Shown here: in pieces, positions 12,368 to 25,374 of the stretch
Numbering within the stretch: position 1 is the first letter of the stretch
Layout of the letters: each line of letters starts with the position of its first letter
Assembly (NCBI GenBank): GCA_040954595.2
Contig: CM082582.2
Coordinates: 11,470,001-11,534,000 of the forward strand
Length of the DNA: 64,000 bases
Reading direction: 5' to 3'
Origin: Balanoglossus misakiensis
Taxonomy: Eukaryota > Hemichordata
The notes under the pieces: model-generated
Seen by the model: the letters and a program-made list of their open reading frames with translations, nothing else
What the model was told of the DNA's origin: nothing
Database searches by the model: none
Translations under genes and position numbers: made by a program

Positions 12368-13254
12368 CTACAGGGCGCCACCAGATGCCGGCTTTTTCTC
12401 ATTCTTGCGTTGCCAGCAATAAACGCCAACCACTATGGCAACGACTGCTAGTACAACAAATACGGTTACCAGGACAATGACCAGCGTGTTTACTATAACG
12501 GAAAGACAAACGAAAGAAAGTGAATATATTGGCTTGCCTGAAAGTCCCTTACTGGTAGGCGTGTACATAGACGTGTATTATTCATTCATTCATTTCTATA
12601 CAGGCCAATATTACTGTACTAAAGTAGGGGGAATGTAATTTCAGGATTTGAATGTAACCATAAGTAACATGACCAAGAGCACCCCGGAGGAAAATAATTT
12701 CCCTTACCACAGCCGTCTTCGTCTTCTCGATCAGTGCACTGAATATAATCATCACAGCGTAATTTTTCCGATATACAGTTTCCAGAACTTTTACATTTAA
12801 AGTTATCCCCACCACATTTTGCATCATTGGCTAAAATTGAAAAAAAAAGAAAGAAATTAATTTGAATGAGCAACCGTGTATGCGCACCTTGTTCCAATGA
12901 GTAACGACCTTTCAAATCAATCAATCACTTGACCAAATTTTCTTAAATATGTGGATATGTAAAGTTACTTACAGTGGTAGAACAGAGCAAACGTTCCATG
13001 AAAGAACTTGTTTGCTTGGATCAGAAAGGCCGCTGTGCCGTTATAACGAACAATAACGGGTAATGCTAACTCGGTTTCCATAAACGTGCGCTCTCCACAC
13101 CACGTGTCGGTGACGTCTCCGTTTGTGATTTCGATGTAGTTTTCGCCGTTGCAATCTGTTTTTAAGTCAAAAATATTATCTATTAGTATTAAGTATGGAG
13201 CATGTAATCTAGCTTGGTAGCGTATCGTCATCATCATCCTCATCATCATCATCC

Positions 13255-13347
<93 letters not shown>

Positions 13348-13348
13348 C

Positions 13349-13416
<68 letters not shown>

Positions 13417-14976
13417 TCATCATCATCGTCAACCACATCAGCAACATTTCCATTCATACTTGAAAAAAGTTCCCTCACCACTGGAACCGCTAAGCGTCTC
13501 TCTCATGGTGAATCTGATCCACATGTGTGTGTATGGACCATGAGCCAAGAACGTTGTCGGTTGTTGCAGTCGTTCGTCGGAATCAAAGCCATCAATGCCA
13601 GCATCAGGTGAAAATAGTGAGATTATACCGCCCTCCACGTCTAGCGAACGATATCTGGAGCCACTGAAGACTGACAGGAATGGAGAGGGGGGGGGGGGTA
13701 AATTAGACTATGATATCAGATAAAGCGCATAAGGGTGTAGACAGACATTACAAGTGATAAATTTCTGAACCGTGGATGTTGGTCGCAAATGTAAGACGCA
13801 ACGTTTTGATAGGCTCCCATCAAGTCACTGTTGCAACAGCTGTACTCATTGGAACTCTATGGCGATTTCCTCTATTTAAAAAAACAACTTCATGACTTCA
13901 AAAGGCAGAAATTCTGATCTTGATTTATGGCCCACCTGGTGCGTTAATCCATCGCTGCCTCGTCCAAGACCGACCATTAAATGTCGCGTACGTGACATAA
14001 AAGCCTGCCCCCGTACCGGAATCGTCTGATTCAAATTTGAACACGACGGTATTGCTCTGTACATCAAATTTACTCGGCGTAGTGTTGCCTGTGAAATTCC
14101 ACACTCTTTGGTGGTTCTCCTCTGTTCCTTCGTACACGTATAAAAAATCTTTGTCCGTCTCCAGATCGAGAAATGTGAATCTCAGCTGAAATGAATGAGC
14201 TGAATGTTAGTCTGTTACTTTGACAGTGACAGCGACAACCGGCATATTATAAAACACACAGGAATTTCTGATAGTGTAATTTGCATAACAATGTAAACAC
14301 TTGTTATGTTAATTAAGTTCTATTGTCTCTGGGGAGAACACCGCCGCATCAACTGTAGAATTAGAAACAGGCCCTCCATGTCGATATTCTGTCATTGAAA
14401 ATAGCATTTACTTCCACGTAATAACTGTTCAGTAATTGGCTCGCTTACCTCAAACTTGTAATATTGAGGCGCGTCTATTCGGTAGGTGCAGTTGGCTAAG
14501 TTGCCATATTCCGACGGATAGTTCGGTGAGCTGATAACGCCAACTGGCGCAGTAGAGTAGTCATTGCAATCAACGCCGCGACGTTCTAGAAGTGAATAAA
14601 AGGATGCTTGAATGAACGAACGAAACAACGAATGAATGGATGATAAACCGAATGGACGTTACACGCCGCAGCAGCAGCAGCGAGCGAATTCTAATTCTGC
14701 TTCGTTACAAACAGTTCGGATCACGGCACCGAGAACCCGTGGAATTGTCAATCATTGTTGATATGACACTTAATGCTCTACCGAGATTTAGTCATCCAGT
14801 TCCTCATATCATACACTGTCTGTCACACAGGCAAAGTACTGATAACCGAACAACACACACACACCCACCCCCCTCACATACAAAAACCCACCTCTGCTAT
14901 GGTGTTTACTCTCAGCACCGCATAAGTGAGCCGCTACCAGCAGCACCATGACCATGCGCAGTTTGGAGGCGTCCAT
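12368..14976 (-). CDS. Gene D: CUB-CUB-LDLa membrane protein with truncated cytoplasmic tail
   Basis: Exons 14976-14892, 14585-14449, 14185-13936, 13670-13479, 13155-12973, 12830-12708, 12492-12368 encode 364 residues. The signal peptide is MDASKLRMVMVLLVAAHLCG (the exon is too short to stand out by itself; it was found by eye); the propeptide ends RERR. CUB1 lacks third-position cysteines (ETDKDFLYVYEG). CUB2 has lost both of its first two cysteines: VFSGSRY and RLQQPTTFLAHG replace VCNGNNRY and QLDCSTTFLAHG of gene E. The LDLa box is divergent (CDDYIQCTDREDEDGC). The TM is followed by only WQRKNEKKPASGGAL and a stop, whereas E continues for a further exon. Sequence past the stop still resembles the E tail. 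A very long trinucleotide repeat sits in the fourth coding intron. It could be a decoy or co-receptor lacking signalling motifs, or an early pseudogene; the open frame favours function. Confidence 0.87.
13227..13428. repeat. Compound trinucleotide microsatellite (CAT)n(CAA)n(CAT)n
   Basis: About 200 bases: CAT/CCT-rich start, an uninterrupted CAT run to about 13348, about 21 CAA units, then a few CAT units. It lies in the intron between the two CUB2 exons of gene D. It produces homopolymeric open frames (His/Gln, Asp/Val, Met/Leu) on both strands that are not genes. Confidence 0.97.
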
Positions 14977-16667
14977 ATTGTTAAAGTCCCTCAGTTTAAT
15001 TTCCTCACCTGGGTAGACCGAAAGAACGAATAAACGATTGAAGAAAAGTGATTTTAGGCTGGAAAGCTTTGCAGGCCATTCAAAGCTATTGTGTAAAGGC
15101 TCCGTTGAACAATGAAAACAAAGTTACAATAGCCACAATTCCAGAGACCCTTGTTCACTTCTGATCATGCATTTTGTGAAATTTGCATACATTATAGGTC
15201 GCTTGTGTTTGGTTCGATGTGTACGAAGGCCAAATGGAATGTGATCATCGAAATTCGTGAGATATTTGGACCGCACAGTGTCCGTCCAATGGTCCCAGCA
15301 GCAGAAACACAGAAATGGGATTTTGGTGTTGGAGCAATTTATACGTGTTTCTTTGCATACCACTGTATTTGTGGATTGTGGAGTTTAAAGGCACACGCCA
15401 TGTCTATCAGATTGATCCGAAAGCAACTGTTTAACGCGATGAATATTCCAATGGCAAACAGGGAATTTTCACCACTGACATAATGTCAACAGGTACTGAA
15501 GTGAAAACGAGGGATCAGTAATTGCCTCTTTAAGTTGAACTAAATTGCGATGTTGTGACTATAAAATGGTAATAGTTTAAAATTAGTAAACGCGACGTTT
15601 TGCAAGATGAGGGAGGCATATACATCGCCTCCAGTGCAATTAGATAGAGGATGATCAGACCCAGGAGATGAGCAGGGAGAGTGGTGATTTTCTGCAAAGG
15701 AAATGACTTACAGATAACGAATTATGCCTTGATTATATTGCTCTTGTTGACATAAATATCCAGAACCATCGAATCACCAGGATACGAATCCTGTGAAATA
15801 AATCGTACTTACCACGATCGGATTCTGCTGCGTCAATATTCAGTCGCTGCCTACAAGAGTGTACTAATGGCCTGTCTGGCGTCGAAGAGACGGTTTATTC
15901 AGAAGCTGACAATGCCATGCGGGTGGGGCAGTTTCACTAGTTACGTAACGTGAGGTAATTGATTTATTTGATTAAAGCCCAGTGGGCTGTGTGCAAAAAC
16001 ACACCTACCTGTTAGGCTGTGTGACTGCTTGCTATAAAGGCACGACTTGTCGTCCAAGATACACGTATATAGGAATTAGTCGCAGGCAATGGGGAGGTCA
16101 AGGTTGTCTCATTTTGACGGTCACGAACATTGAAAGTATCACACGAGGAAACCTCGTGCATTTGATCGTGGTCGTAAAATGAGAAATTTAATGTATAGAC
16201 GGATCGGTCGATTCACTCAATAAGTTTAATAGTACGCATTAAATTTTACCGTTTCTTCGTCATCATGTAATTGTAATTCTATTGTAATTCTACCGTCACC
16301 ATGTAATTGACAAAAATAATCATTCCATTTTCATATCACGTGATTGATTCGAGCAAATCACGTCACAGCATGAGCATAATGTGTTATAAATTAAAATAGG
16401 GCCTAACTATCTCGAAAATGTTTGCATTTCAAAGTACAGCGAAGGTTAACAACTGCTTTGTCACGTTAACCAAGAGAAAGTTTTGTTAATTTTATGAACA
16501 TAATTATACAAATCTTAAGGGGACAGGTTAGCTAACAAGTGAAATAGGGTTCAGGAGTGCTATTTACACATGTACATCTATTTATGCTATTTACATTCTG
16601 CCAAAATGAATGCTAAACTTCCAAAATACAGCACACGATATATATTTTACAAAGTCTGTGGAAACAT
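14977..16667. other. Spacer between genes D and E
   Basis: A minus-strand donor (TCGTG|GTAAGT) near 15811 preceded by GCGACTGAATATTGACG could be a non-coding first exon of D. An open frame at 15151-15483 shows no domain and I do not support it as a gene. Confidence 0.4.
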
Positions 16668-19600
16668 TTAGTTCATATACCCCTGCTGTGGATATGCCGA
16701 CGGTGGTGGCGCTGCCTGGGGTGAGTGAGTGGCCGCCTCATACGACGGTGGAGCTTGAAGAGGTGCGGGCATTGCTATTTGAGGCGGAGGGGCATATGCG
16801 GGATCTTCTCCCGGTGCCCGCTCGTATTGATACGGGTTTGGACCTCCCGGCTGGCTCGGATCTTGAGTGGCACCTGGGTGGGTAGTGATCGGTGGGACGG
16901 CTTGCTGGCCGTAAGGCACGGCGCCTGTGAAACCCGTAGGTGGGCTAGATGCTGTTGAGTTTTGTAGAGGAGGGAGGCGGGTTGACTTGAGTTCAACATT
17001 ATCGTCTGCTTGCGCCATGGGATGTTTGCTTCTATGAAGAGAATGACAAATAAGTAAATACATATGTATATACACATTTATATGGCAATAGTAGGTACTA
17101 TTATAGTATGTGATTCGGCTTCAGTAATTCAAGTTTCAGAAACTGCAGCTGACAAGAAAGAGGAACAGAGAAATTTACTGCTAATAGAGCTTTAGCAACT
17201 ACGGGCGTCAGTGCTTGGCCTATAGAAACTCACGATGAGTTTCACAGCAAAATTACACATATTTCGACGTTGTCTTATCTTACCCCATTGGTTGATTGGT
17301 CTGCGCTGCTGGGATATCCCGTCGGGCGCCACCATAGGCTGTCGAGGTGGAGGGCCCGATCGCAGTCGTCGTCTGTGGCGCTGTGGCCGACCGTTTCTTC
17401 TTATTGTGACAGCAGCAACAGCAGGCAATCACAGCGATGATGACAAAAAACGCCAGCACAACAACCACGGTTATCAGGATAATGGTCAGCGTGTCTGGAA
17501 TAACCGAAACGTAGTCATGAAAGTGAATGCTAGTGCGCGTGCCTTTTACATCATCTTTAAGTATGCGGAAGAATCACACAACAAACTTGACAACCCTCCA
17601 AGAAATGTACGCGTTCCCTTACCACATCCGTCTTCGTCTTCAAAATCACTGCATTGAGTATAACCATCACAGCGTAGTTTATCGGACACACAGCTACCAG
17701 TATTACATTGGAAGTCATCACCTTCACATTCATGACCATCGGCTGGATGAAAAAAGGAGAAATTCATTCTTGAACGAGAAAAACAAACAGTTGTATTTCC
17801 CCTACACTACGGGTGATGTATTGTGTGTATATGTATGTATTCTTTGTGGCCTGGTTACCCGACTCCCGTTTCGCGATGCTAAATTAAATTCATTCAGCCA
17901 TTCACCTATTCACCTAGTGAAACATCCATCCATCCATCCGTCCGTCTGCCCGGCCGTCGATTGATCGATCAATCTTGATCATAACATGTTGCATATTTTC
18001 GTAACTACTAGTATAGGAAAAAAGAACTTACGATTATAGTATAGGGCAAATCTTCCACGAAACCTATCTTCCGTTTCCTCTAGAAAAGTCGATGTGCCGT
18101 TAAAACTCATTCTGACAGGTAATTCTAACTCGATTGTTTCATACGAGTTCCTTCCACACCACGTGCGGGTGATCTCTCCGTTTGTAAATTCAATATGGTC
18201 CCCATCGTAACAATCTGTTTTGAATCAACAATATTGTATATTAGTAGAAGTGAGGACACGATATAAGCAATAAAATATAGGTATTAAGTATAGAAAATTC
18301 CCTCACCGTCGAAACCACCGTACGCTCCATCCATGGCGAATGTGATGCGCATGTCAGTGTATGGACCGTGAGCCAAGAACGTGGTGGAGCAGTCCAGTTG
18401 TTCATCCGGGTAGTAGTCACTGTCAGGGGACGTCATTATGACTCGGCCACCGTCCGTATCTATATAACGATTGTTCCCATTGCAGACTAACAGGAAAGGG
18501 ACGAAATTGGAGTTATTTTTTTGCGAGTGAATCAAGTCGGATAAGGGGCAGTTCCGTTTTTGTGCACGATGATATTTAACCATGAGATCTAGTCTTGTTT
18601 AAAGACAAAAACATCAAACCGCAGAGTATATTGACAGTTGAAAACGCCGTGTGCATGCCCCATATTAGTCCCTGCACGCACTATGCAGGGACTATGCATT
18701 CACCCAGTAGATAATTTGGTAGTATACATTTCATGGGATAAGAAAACTATATGACTTTTTCTCTTGACTACCGCTCACCTGATACGGTCATCCATGGACT
18801 TGTCGTCCAGCTGTACCCATTGTATGTTACGTACGTTGCATAGAAACCTGCCTTCGTAATTGACCCGTCAGTTTGAAATACCAAAAATATATTGTTGCTT
18901 GAGATTTCGAGCTCATCCGGCAGAGAATTTCCAGAGAAGGTCCACATTGTAGTGTAGTTTTGTTCGTCTGTCCCTGCGTATACGTGTAAGTTATCGTATC
19001 GCGACTCCAGTTCAAAAACTGTGAATCTGAGCTGAAATCGGAAGGGCCATGTGGTAGAGTGAGTGCGGTCGCCTCAGTTAACGAACGTGTTTGAATAACA
19101 TACAATGAAACGAATTGTCTTAAATTAATATTGTATGTCATACTTTGCTCAAGAAAACTAAAGATTATTCCCCGAGAATACAATTTGGGGGTCATCTTGC
19201 GCCGAGTGATAGTACCGCCAACGTTCGGCTTTTGTCCGGCAACGTTCGGGTCTGAGCACAAACGGAAGGACTGGACATTGCATCAAAAACTGCACATCGA
19301 CACTCACCAGAAACGAATAATGTCGCGGCGCCTCTATTCGATACGTACAGTACTCCGAGTTTCCGTATTCGGAGGGAAAGTCTGGTGAGGTGATTACTCC
19401 CAGGGGATCTCCGGAGACATCGTTGCAAGCAACTGCACGACGATCTGGAAGAGAATTTGTGGGAACGAGAAGAAATAGGAAAATGGCTGTGAGAGTTATT
19501 TAATGCTAATTTGCATACTTAAAGGGGCATTTTCACTGCACTTCCTTTCCCAATTAACATTTCCATGACCAGACAAAATCCGGGTTCTCCTGCATCTGAT

Positions 19601-19819
19601 CCTTGATGTTCATCTGTACTATCAGACACTTCCAATTTTACTGAGAATACAACAACGTATCGTCGCGCGCGGCGCATGCACTAACTCACTTCTATGATGA
19701 TGTTCAACCGCCGATTTCAACACGCCCCCTCTTTCTGCCCTCGCTGTCTCAGCACTGCTAAGGAGCGAGCCGACCAGAGTGCATAGCATGATGATCTTGT
19801 GTAGTCTGGTGGTGTCCAT
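16668..19819 (-). CDS. Gene E: CUB-CUB-LDLa type I membrane protein with PPxY tail
   Basis: Exons 19819-19690, 19444-19308, 19031-18779, 18486-18307, 18214-18032, 17742-17623, 17494-17284, 17031-16668 encode 525 residues. It is the sister of D (same 137-base CUB1a exon, shared SxGxPLGVIxSPxxPSEYGN pattern). The signal peptide is MDTTRLHKIIMLCTLVGSLL; the propeptide ends HHHRNRR, a furin-type RxRR site. CUB1 has ESRYDNLHVYAG. CUB2 keeps the cysteines that D lost. LDLa is CDGYTQCSDFEDEDGC. The TM (TLTIILITVVVVLAFFVIIAV) runs into CCCCCHNKKKR, five cysteines next to a basic stop-transfer, a likely S-acylation cluster. The tail is proline-rich with PNPYQYE, PPSYEAATH (a PPxY motif) and APPPSAYPQQGYMN at the end. 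It is the last minus-strand gene before the divergent spacer. Confidence 0.9.
18666..18694. repeat. Perfect inverted repeat (11-base arms)
   Basis: TAGTCCCTGCA and its complement are separated by 7 bases in an intron of gene E. No target-site duplication or element body is obvious. Confidence 0.7.
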
Positions 19820-22410
19820 GTTGGTAGTTGTACGCCACGCACCTGAGTGACTGGTGGTGTGTGGTTGGACCGAAAGAAACGAATGAACTATTGAGAAAAA
19901 TAATTTAAAAGTGTGATCAGACTACAATGGAATATGGGCGTTTGCCTTCAGTCCTCTTTGTATATAGTAGAGTTTAAAGAGGTCGTCTAGGCCTGAAATC
20001 AATTATGCTAAAATTTTGAGGGGTTTACAAAAAGGCAACATAATTTTTGGCCTGCATCACGATACATATAATCGGAATAACTTTGCTTCATAGACTTCCA
20101 CAGTGTTTGATTGCATATGCTTTGTGCATGAGATATTAGATTGTATTGCGATTCATCACGATCCCTTTGATCATGGAGTAGAGGGGACTGTGATTTTACT
20201 TTATACTGGAACTGACTCGGTTTGAGATTGCTTTCATCATTAAAAATGGCGTTATGTGTGTGGTGTTACTGTAGGCAAATGCAGGAGTTGGAAATGAGAG
20301 AGTGTCTGTGTGAGAGTGTCTCTAAAGGAAAATTAGAAAGTACAGCGGGTGTGCTGTAGTGAAGGACTTCCAGATACAATGTACATACCTAGTTTTGTTC
20401 GGAGTAGTGCTGAGAGTCGGGTACTCCTATTGGCACCGAAAAACCCGAACTATAGAATCCCGGGGACGCTTATTTCACTAAACCATGTTCTTGGGGACAC
20501 AGATCGATTGATCTCCGGTGTGTCTACGCCCGTCCGACGTTCTATCGGCCGTCCAGCGTCGAACAGGTTGTCTCGTAGCTGGCGAAGTCGTGCAGCTTCG
20601 CTCGCTATATGTTACGTAATTGTTTCCGTGACGTCTCTGCTTTGTTTAACCCCCGTTTCCAAAACAACGCGCGGATCGATCGAGTTACGCAACACCTCCA
20701 ACCATGGATCGCCTCCAGGCTCCCAACACCGAGTACATGTACACTCTCGGCATTTGATACTGCTTCTTTGTGTGATACGGGGACTGTGATTTCCCTGTTA
20801 GTAATGACACACTACTGAGGTGTAGAGCTCAAAAATAACGTGGTATTGCTCGACACACTATGGAGATACGTGGTACCATAGAGATATAGATGTATCACTC
20901 CATGATGGTACCTGCATCATGGCGGTACGTCCACAGTCACTGTGATATCTCCATGGATACACATATTCCGCAGACGACTTATTGCAGAGAATGACTTTTG
21001 ATTGATTTTTATTAGCATATTTCTGTAGACAATGAACGTGGCAAAACACATTGTTTCGAATCCAAATTTTATGAATAATGGGTCATTATTGGCAACACTC
21101 CAGTTTTGCTGTCTGAGGGACAATTTGCATATGTGCCAACATTACGGTCCAACGATAACCACAGTTTGCCTTTCTTTCAGCATAGACCGTAGTTACATTT
21201 GCAAAGGACTTAATTTTCAATCACTCTCTGATTTTGGGAGTCATTTTGTTAAAACCGTCATTTTTCAAGCTGGCAAGTTCATTTCTCTTTATACTCTCCT
21301 TCCTTCCTTCCTTTTCCCATCAGTCGAACACAAGCTCTCCGTTTGGGAACCGCCTGTCCGATGTGCCAACAGAAGTACAACAGTCGACGCCTATCCGTCG
21401 AACACGTGACGTCTGTACACCGTCGTATAAAGGGGCTGAACTAATAGTAGAGGCACAGTCCAGAGGGACCATGGTATAGGCCTAGGTCACCAGAAGATCA
21501 CATGACTCTATATGCCAGCGCATGCAGCGTGTATGTATATATATATCACTTAACACAATTGCCCCATAGCTATTGTTCAGAACACAAAAACGTTCTTTTT
21601 TGTCTCCGATTAGAATGAGGTCAACCGATTTGAATGTTGTCAAGTAGTACTATCTAAGTCGCTGCCACGATATCCCCTGGCAGGAATTTAGAAATCGCGC
21701 TTTGGAACTGTTGCCCGAAAATTGTGTCACCATTGTTTGTTGTGCCTGGAGACTGATAACGGGTACTAGGAACATCAGGTGGGAGGAAATTTTTGGGGAA
21801 ACCGTCACTGAGTACGGCACTCCTACATATCCCCTGTCTACATATCCCTGTTTGTAATGGCCCAACGGGTTGTTTCTCGTTCACGTCGCACCAAAATTTC
21901 AAATCTTGGCAAAGAAGCGTGTTTGGACAAATGGCCATTCAACTTGTGCCTGGGGTTGTTAAATTTTTCAAACACAGTTGATGAGCATGTCGTACTTGAC
22001 GAACTTCGTGATCGTCTTGCACTATTCGACGAGCTAATTGCTGTCGGACGCATCTTGTTGTCGTTCATCAAACCAATCTCTGCTTGAATTGTCGAGATCG
22101 TCACTGGGTGGCGATTCAACAAAGAGATTTTAAGCACCACACAATAGCAGAGGTTGTGATCTGAATTTTCAATTGATGAGATCACAAAAGGAAGACACTG
22201 ATATGTCTACTCCGCCCTTTCAGCCGACGGAAAACGTGACACTGAAAAAAGGGCAGAAAAATGTGGAGGGAAACACAACTTAAGAGTATTAAAGTTAACG
22301 CCCGCGTCTCTGTTTTGTCTCTAGCTTTTGACAAGCCACAAGACTCGTGTACACCCAAGATCTCGTGGTCAGACATGGCGTGAAAGCATCACGGAGTCCT
22401 ATCACCGAGG
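19820..22410. other. Divergent spacer between genes E (minus) and F (plus)
   Basis: This 2.6 kb stretch should carry both 5' regions. A TATAAAG lies at 21425 on the plus strand. Small inverted repeats occur at 20900-20922. Bases 21654-22185 have overlapping open frames on both strands, with no recognised domain. No paralogue exon was seen. Confidence 0.45.
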
Positions 22411-25374
22411 ATGAAACCCTGGGTGTTTGAAGTCGCTTTACTTGTGCACTTCTGGTTAGGAGGTCAAGTTGTTGGAAGTTCTGACAATAGACAAAGTTTG
22501 GGTGAGTAAAGGCAAATTTCACAGCAAAACTTACCCCATGATTAAACGCACGATGTCTTCTGACGGAATTTTATGGCGCCATGTCCACATATAATGTGTG
22601 TGTGTGTGTGGGGGGGGGGGGGCGACAGATCATTTCCAATCACTGGAACTTCATGAATAAAAAATATGAACCAGATGAGGCTAACGGGGTATGTTAAAAA
22701 CGCTAAGATGTTTTTGGATTAAATGTCCGTACATAAATATATCATTTTTCATTGTCGTCCGTCGGGAAATTTTCGCACCGAAATGAAAGTCAAGCGAGCC
22801 ACAGGAAGCTGTGGAGGAACGTTTGTTGCCGACAATGGCGTCATCGCTTCGCCGTCCTATCCTGGCGACTATGGCAATAACGAAGCCTGCACTTACTACA
22901 TCACGGTGTCGGATGGAAATCTCGTTGAGGTGAGTCCAAACCCAGCCCATTCACCTTTAACCTTTTGGCCGCCATTTTGGGAAAATGTTAATATGCGTAG
23001 TTACGTCTTCATCTGGAGACACATTGTGGCAGGTTATGCACACTTTGACTTTATATATTACTAACGCTCTTCCTATTTCTATTCCAAAAAAAACCCAGTT
23101 GATTTTCTCAGTTTTCAACACCGAGGCCAATCTCGACATCGTTGAGATCTTTGACGGACCCTCCGCCAATCACCAATTAATAAGGACCTACTCCGGTGAC
23201 GACATCCCGGTCCCCGTGACGTCATCCGGTTCCAGCCTGACTGTGCTGTTCACCAGTGACGACACTGTCGGCATGGCGGGTTTCTCCGCCTCCTTCAGCG
23301 CCATTTCCGGCAACCCAGACATTGGAATCTGCGGAGGGAATTTCACAGCTGATTCCGGTCACTTCTCTTCGCCCAATTATCCCAGTTTCTATGACAACGA
23401 TCAGGATTGCCATTACTTTATATCGGTGTCTGCTGGAAACACAATTAAGGTAAAACAACCCAGATATTAGACAAACATAGAGACATACAGACAATCTGCC
23501 TACAGACAGATAGACAGACAGACAGACGGAGACATAGTACGACCTATTACATTTTGTGTGACTTACCATTAAAGATGCATATTAAAATTTGTAGATTCAA
23601 CTTGTTTTATTTTGCCTTGCAGCTCACGTTTACCCATTTTGAGACAGAAAGTTGCTGCGACACTGTCAAAGTCTACGACAGACTGGAGAGTTCCGATGTT
23701 TTGCTGGGCACCTTCTCAGGCGATAGCATACCAGACGACATTACGTCATCTGGGTCATCTTTGTACCTTCATTTCTGGTCGGACACTTCTGCCAGGGACA
23801 GTGGATTCTATGTGGTCTACAGTACACCTGTCGCTGAAGACGTGTACCCATCATATTCTGGTAAAGCCTGTCTCATGTTTAATTAATTGATTTCGTCGCT
23901 TGTAAGAACTCTTAGTTGTCGGTGTATACTGATGATAGTCATTTGAGGGAAAATTGCCTGTTGCATTACCCTGGCGTGTTTTTTTTTTCATGTCAGTTTG
24001 CAGCCACAATGTCCTGCATGGCCTAGGGGGTCTGATATATTCCCACGACGACTACCCCTCAAGTTATCCAGAATTAATGACCTGCTCTCTCACTATTTCC
24101 ACCGTCTCTACGTACGATAAAATTTATCTGAAGTTCGTGGCTGTGGATTTGTACGACCCACACGACCAAGGTAAATAGTTTTACAGATTGTTACATAGGT
24201 CTACCTGTGTGATTCAGTGTGAGGTACGAGTTCCTTCAAAATACTTTCATATTTTTTGCAGAATGTGGTTTATTTGATTACATCCGGGTAACAGACGGTC
24301 TCGGTGCAGAAGTGGACACTATATGCAAACGGGACGATTTGAATTCCTACCTTACTTCCAGTGGCAGCATAACGATCACTTTCAGAGCCACATACAACTT
24401 TTTGAACAGTGACGTCAGTGGGTTCAAGGCCATCTTCACGCTTTATTATGACAGCACATGTAAGTATCGTTATGATGATTTGCGACACGTATTTATCAGG
24501 ACAGCACTGCCAAGTTTTGTTGATGTATCGCATCTATTTCCTAAGTTTTCAAGCGTCACTCATATTTTCACAACGACTCTGACTGGGACAATGGATATAC
24601 GACGTAGAGGGCGCATTGTTGCATGCCAGTTTCAGAATCTCTTCTTTTTTTCGCTGCAGATTCATGGGAGAACTGCGTGGTTGAAACCGATTTCAAATGC
24701 GATAATAATCGTTGTATATCCGGGAGTTTAACCTGCGATAGTATCGACAATTGTGGAGACGGATCAGACGAAAATTATTGCAGCAACAGTAAGTGAAACG
24801 TGTTCATTCAAATTTCTCAATTCAACTTCAATTTCAGATAACCTCGTGTGTTTTAAGAAACAAGACACACCTGTCTGTCTGTCTGTCTGTCTGTGTATAG
24901 TGTGTGACTGGGCGCGTCGTTGTCTTTTGGCAATTTTGGGGGTCCTGATTTCTTCAGCAGAAACTCTGAAAGCGAATGTGCATGATACATTCAACTCTTA
25001 CGGATCTTTTCAACTGGAAAAAATTATCGTTTTGTTCTTATCAAGGCTCGACTATTGGCCTCGTTATCGGGGTTGTCGCGGGGATTTTGACAGTTCTGGT
25101 GCTCATTATAGTTATTGTCTGCTGCTGCAAGAAGTGTTCACCGAAGGCAGGAGCAAACAGGAGGAGGCGGAAGAGCAGTACTTCGCCCGCTTCATACGGA
25201 CCACAAGCGCCACCGCCGGCAGCAGCGGTCCACTCGTCCACGGTCCCGGCCTACCCTGCTGGTACACCGGGAGAGGGCGCTGACAATTCCGGTTTCAGTG
25301 ACACGGCACATCCATCAGATCCGGGGTATCCACCACAGCCGGCCTCCTACCCGCCAACACCTCCATCACCCTGA
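22411..25374 (+). CDS. Gene F: three-CUB, LDLa type I membrane protein with proline-rich tail
   Basis: Exons 22411-22501, 22790-22929, 23099-23449, 23623-23860, 23997-24170, 24262-24459, 24660-24788, 25046-25374 encode 549 residues. The short first exon gives the signal peptide [20 protein letters not shown]; the propeptide ends VKR before ATGSCGG. CUB1 has [15 protein letters not shown]2 has the vicinal pair [14 protein letters not shown]3 ([18 protein letters not shown]) keeps four separated cysteines. The exon 23099-23449 carries the end of CUB1 and the start of CUB2 together. LDLa ends [16 protein letters not shown]. The TM ([20 protein letters not shown]) abuts CCCKKCSPK. Unlike its neighbours, TM and the whole tail sit in one terminal exon, with YPPQP and YPPTPPSP near the end but no strict PPxY or YENT. 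AATAAA lies at 25874. First plus-strand gene. Confidence 0.9.

Noticed and set aside
12965-13543. Open frames of poly-Met/Leu, poly-Asp/Val and poly-His/Gln on both strands
   Set aside because: They are translations of the CAT/CAA microsatellite in an intron of gene D.
15151-15483. Plus-strand open frame of 110 codons between D and E
   Set aside because: No signal peptide or domain and no paralogue; both strands are open by chance here.
20915-20936. GCCAT-type start element for gene E on the minus strand (ACCGCCATGATG)
   Set aside because: The word is imperfect, sits in a small palindromic stretch, and I could not find a donor that would make a first exon.
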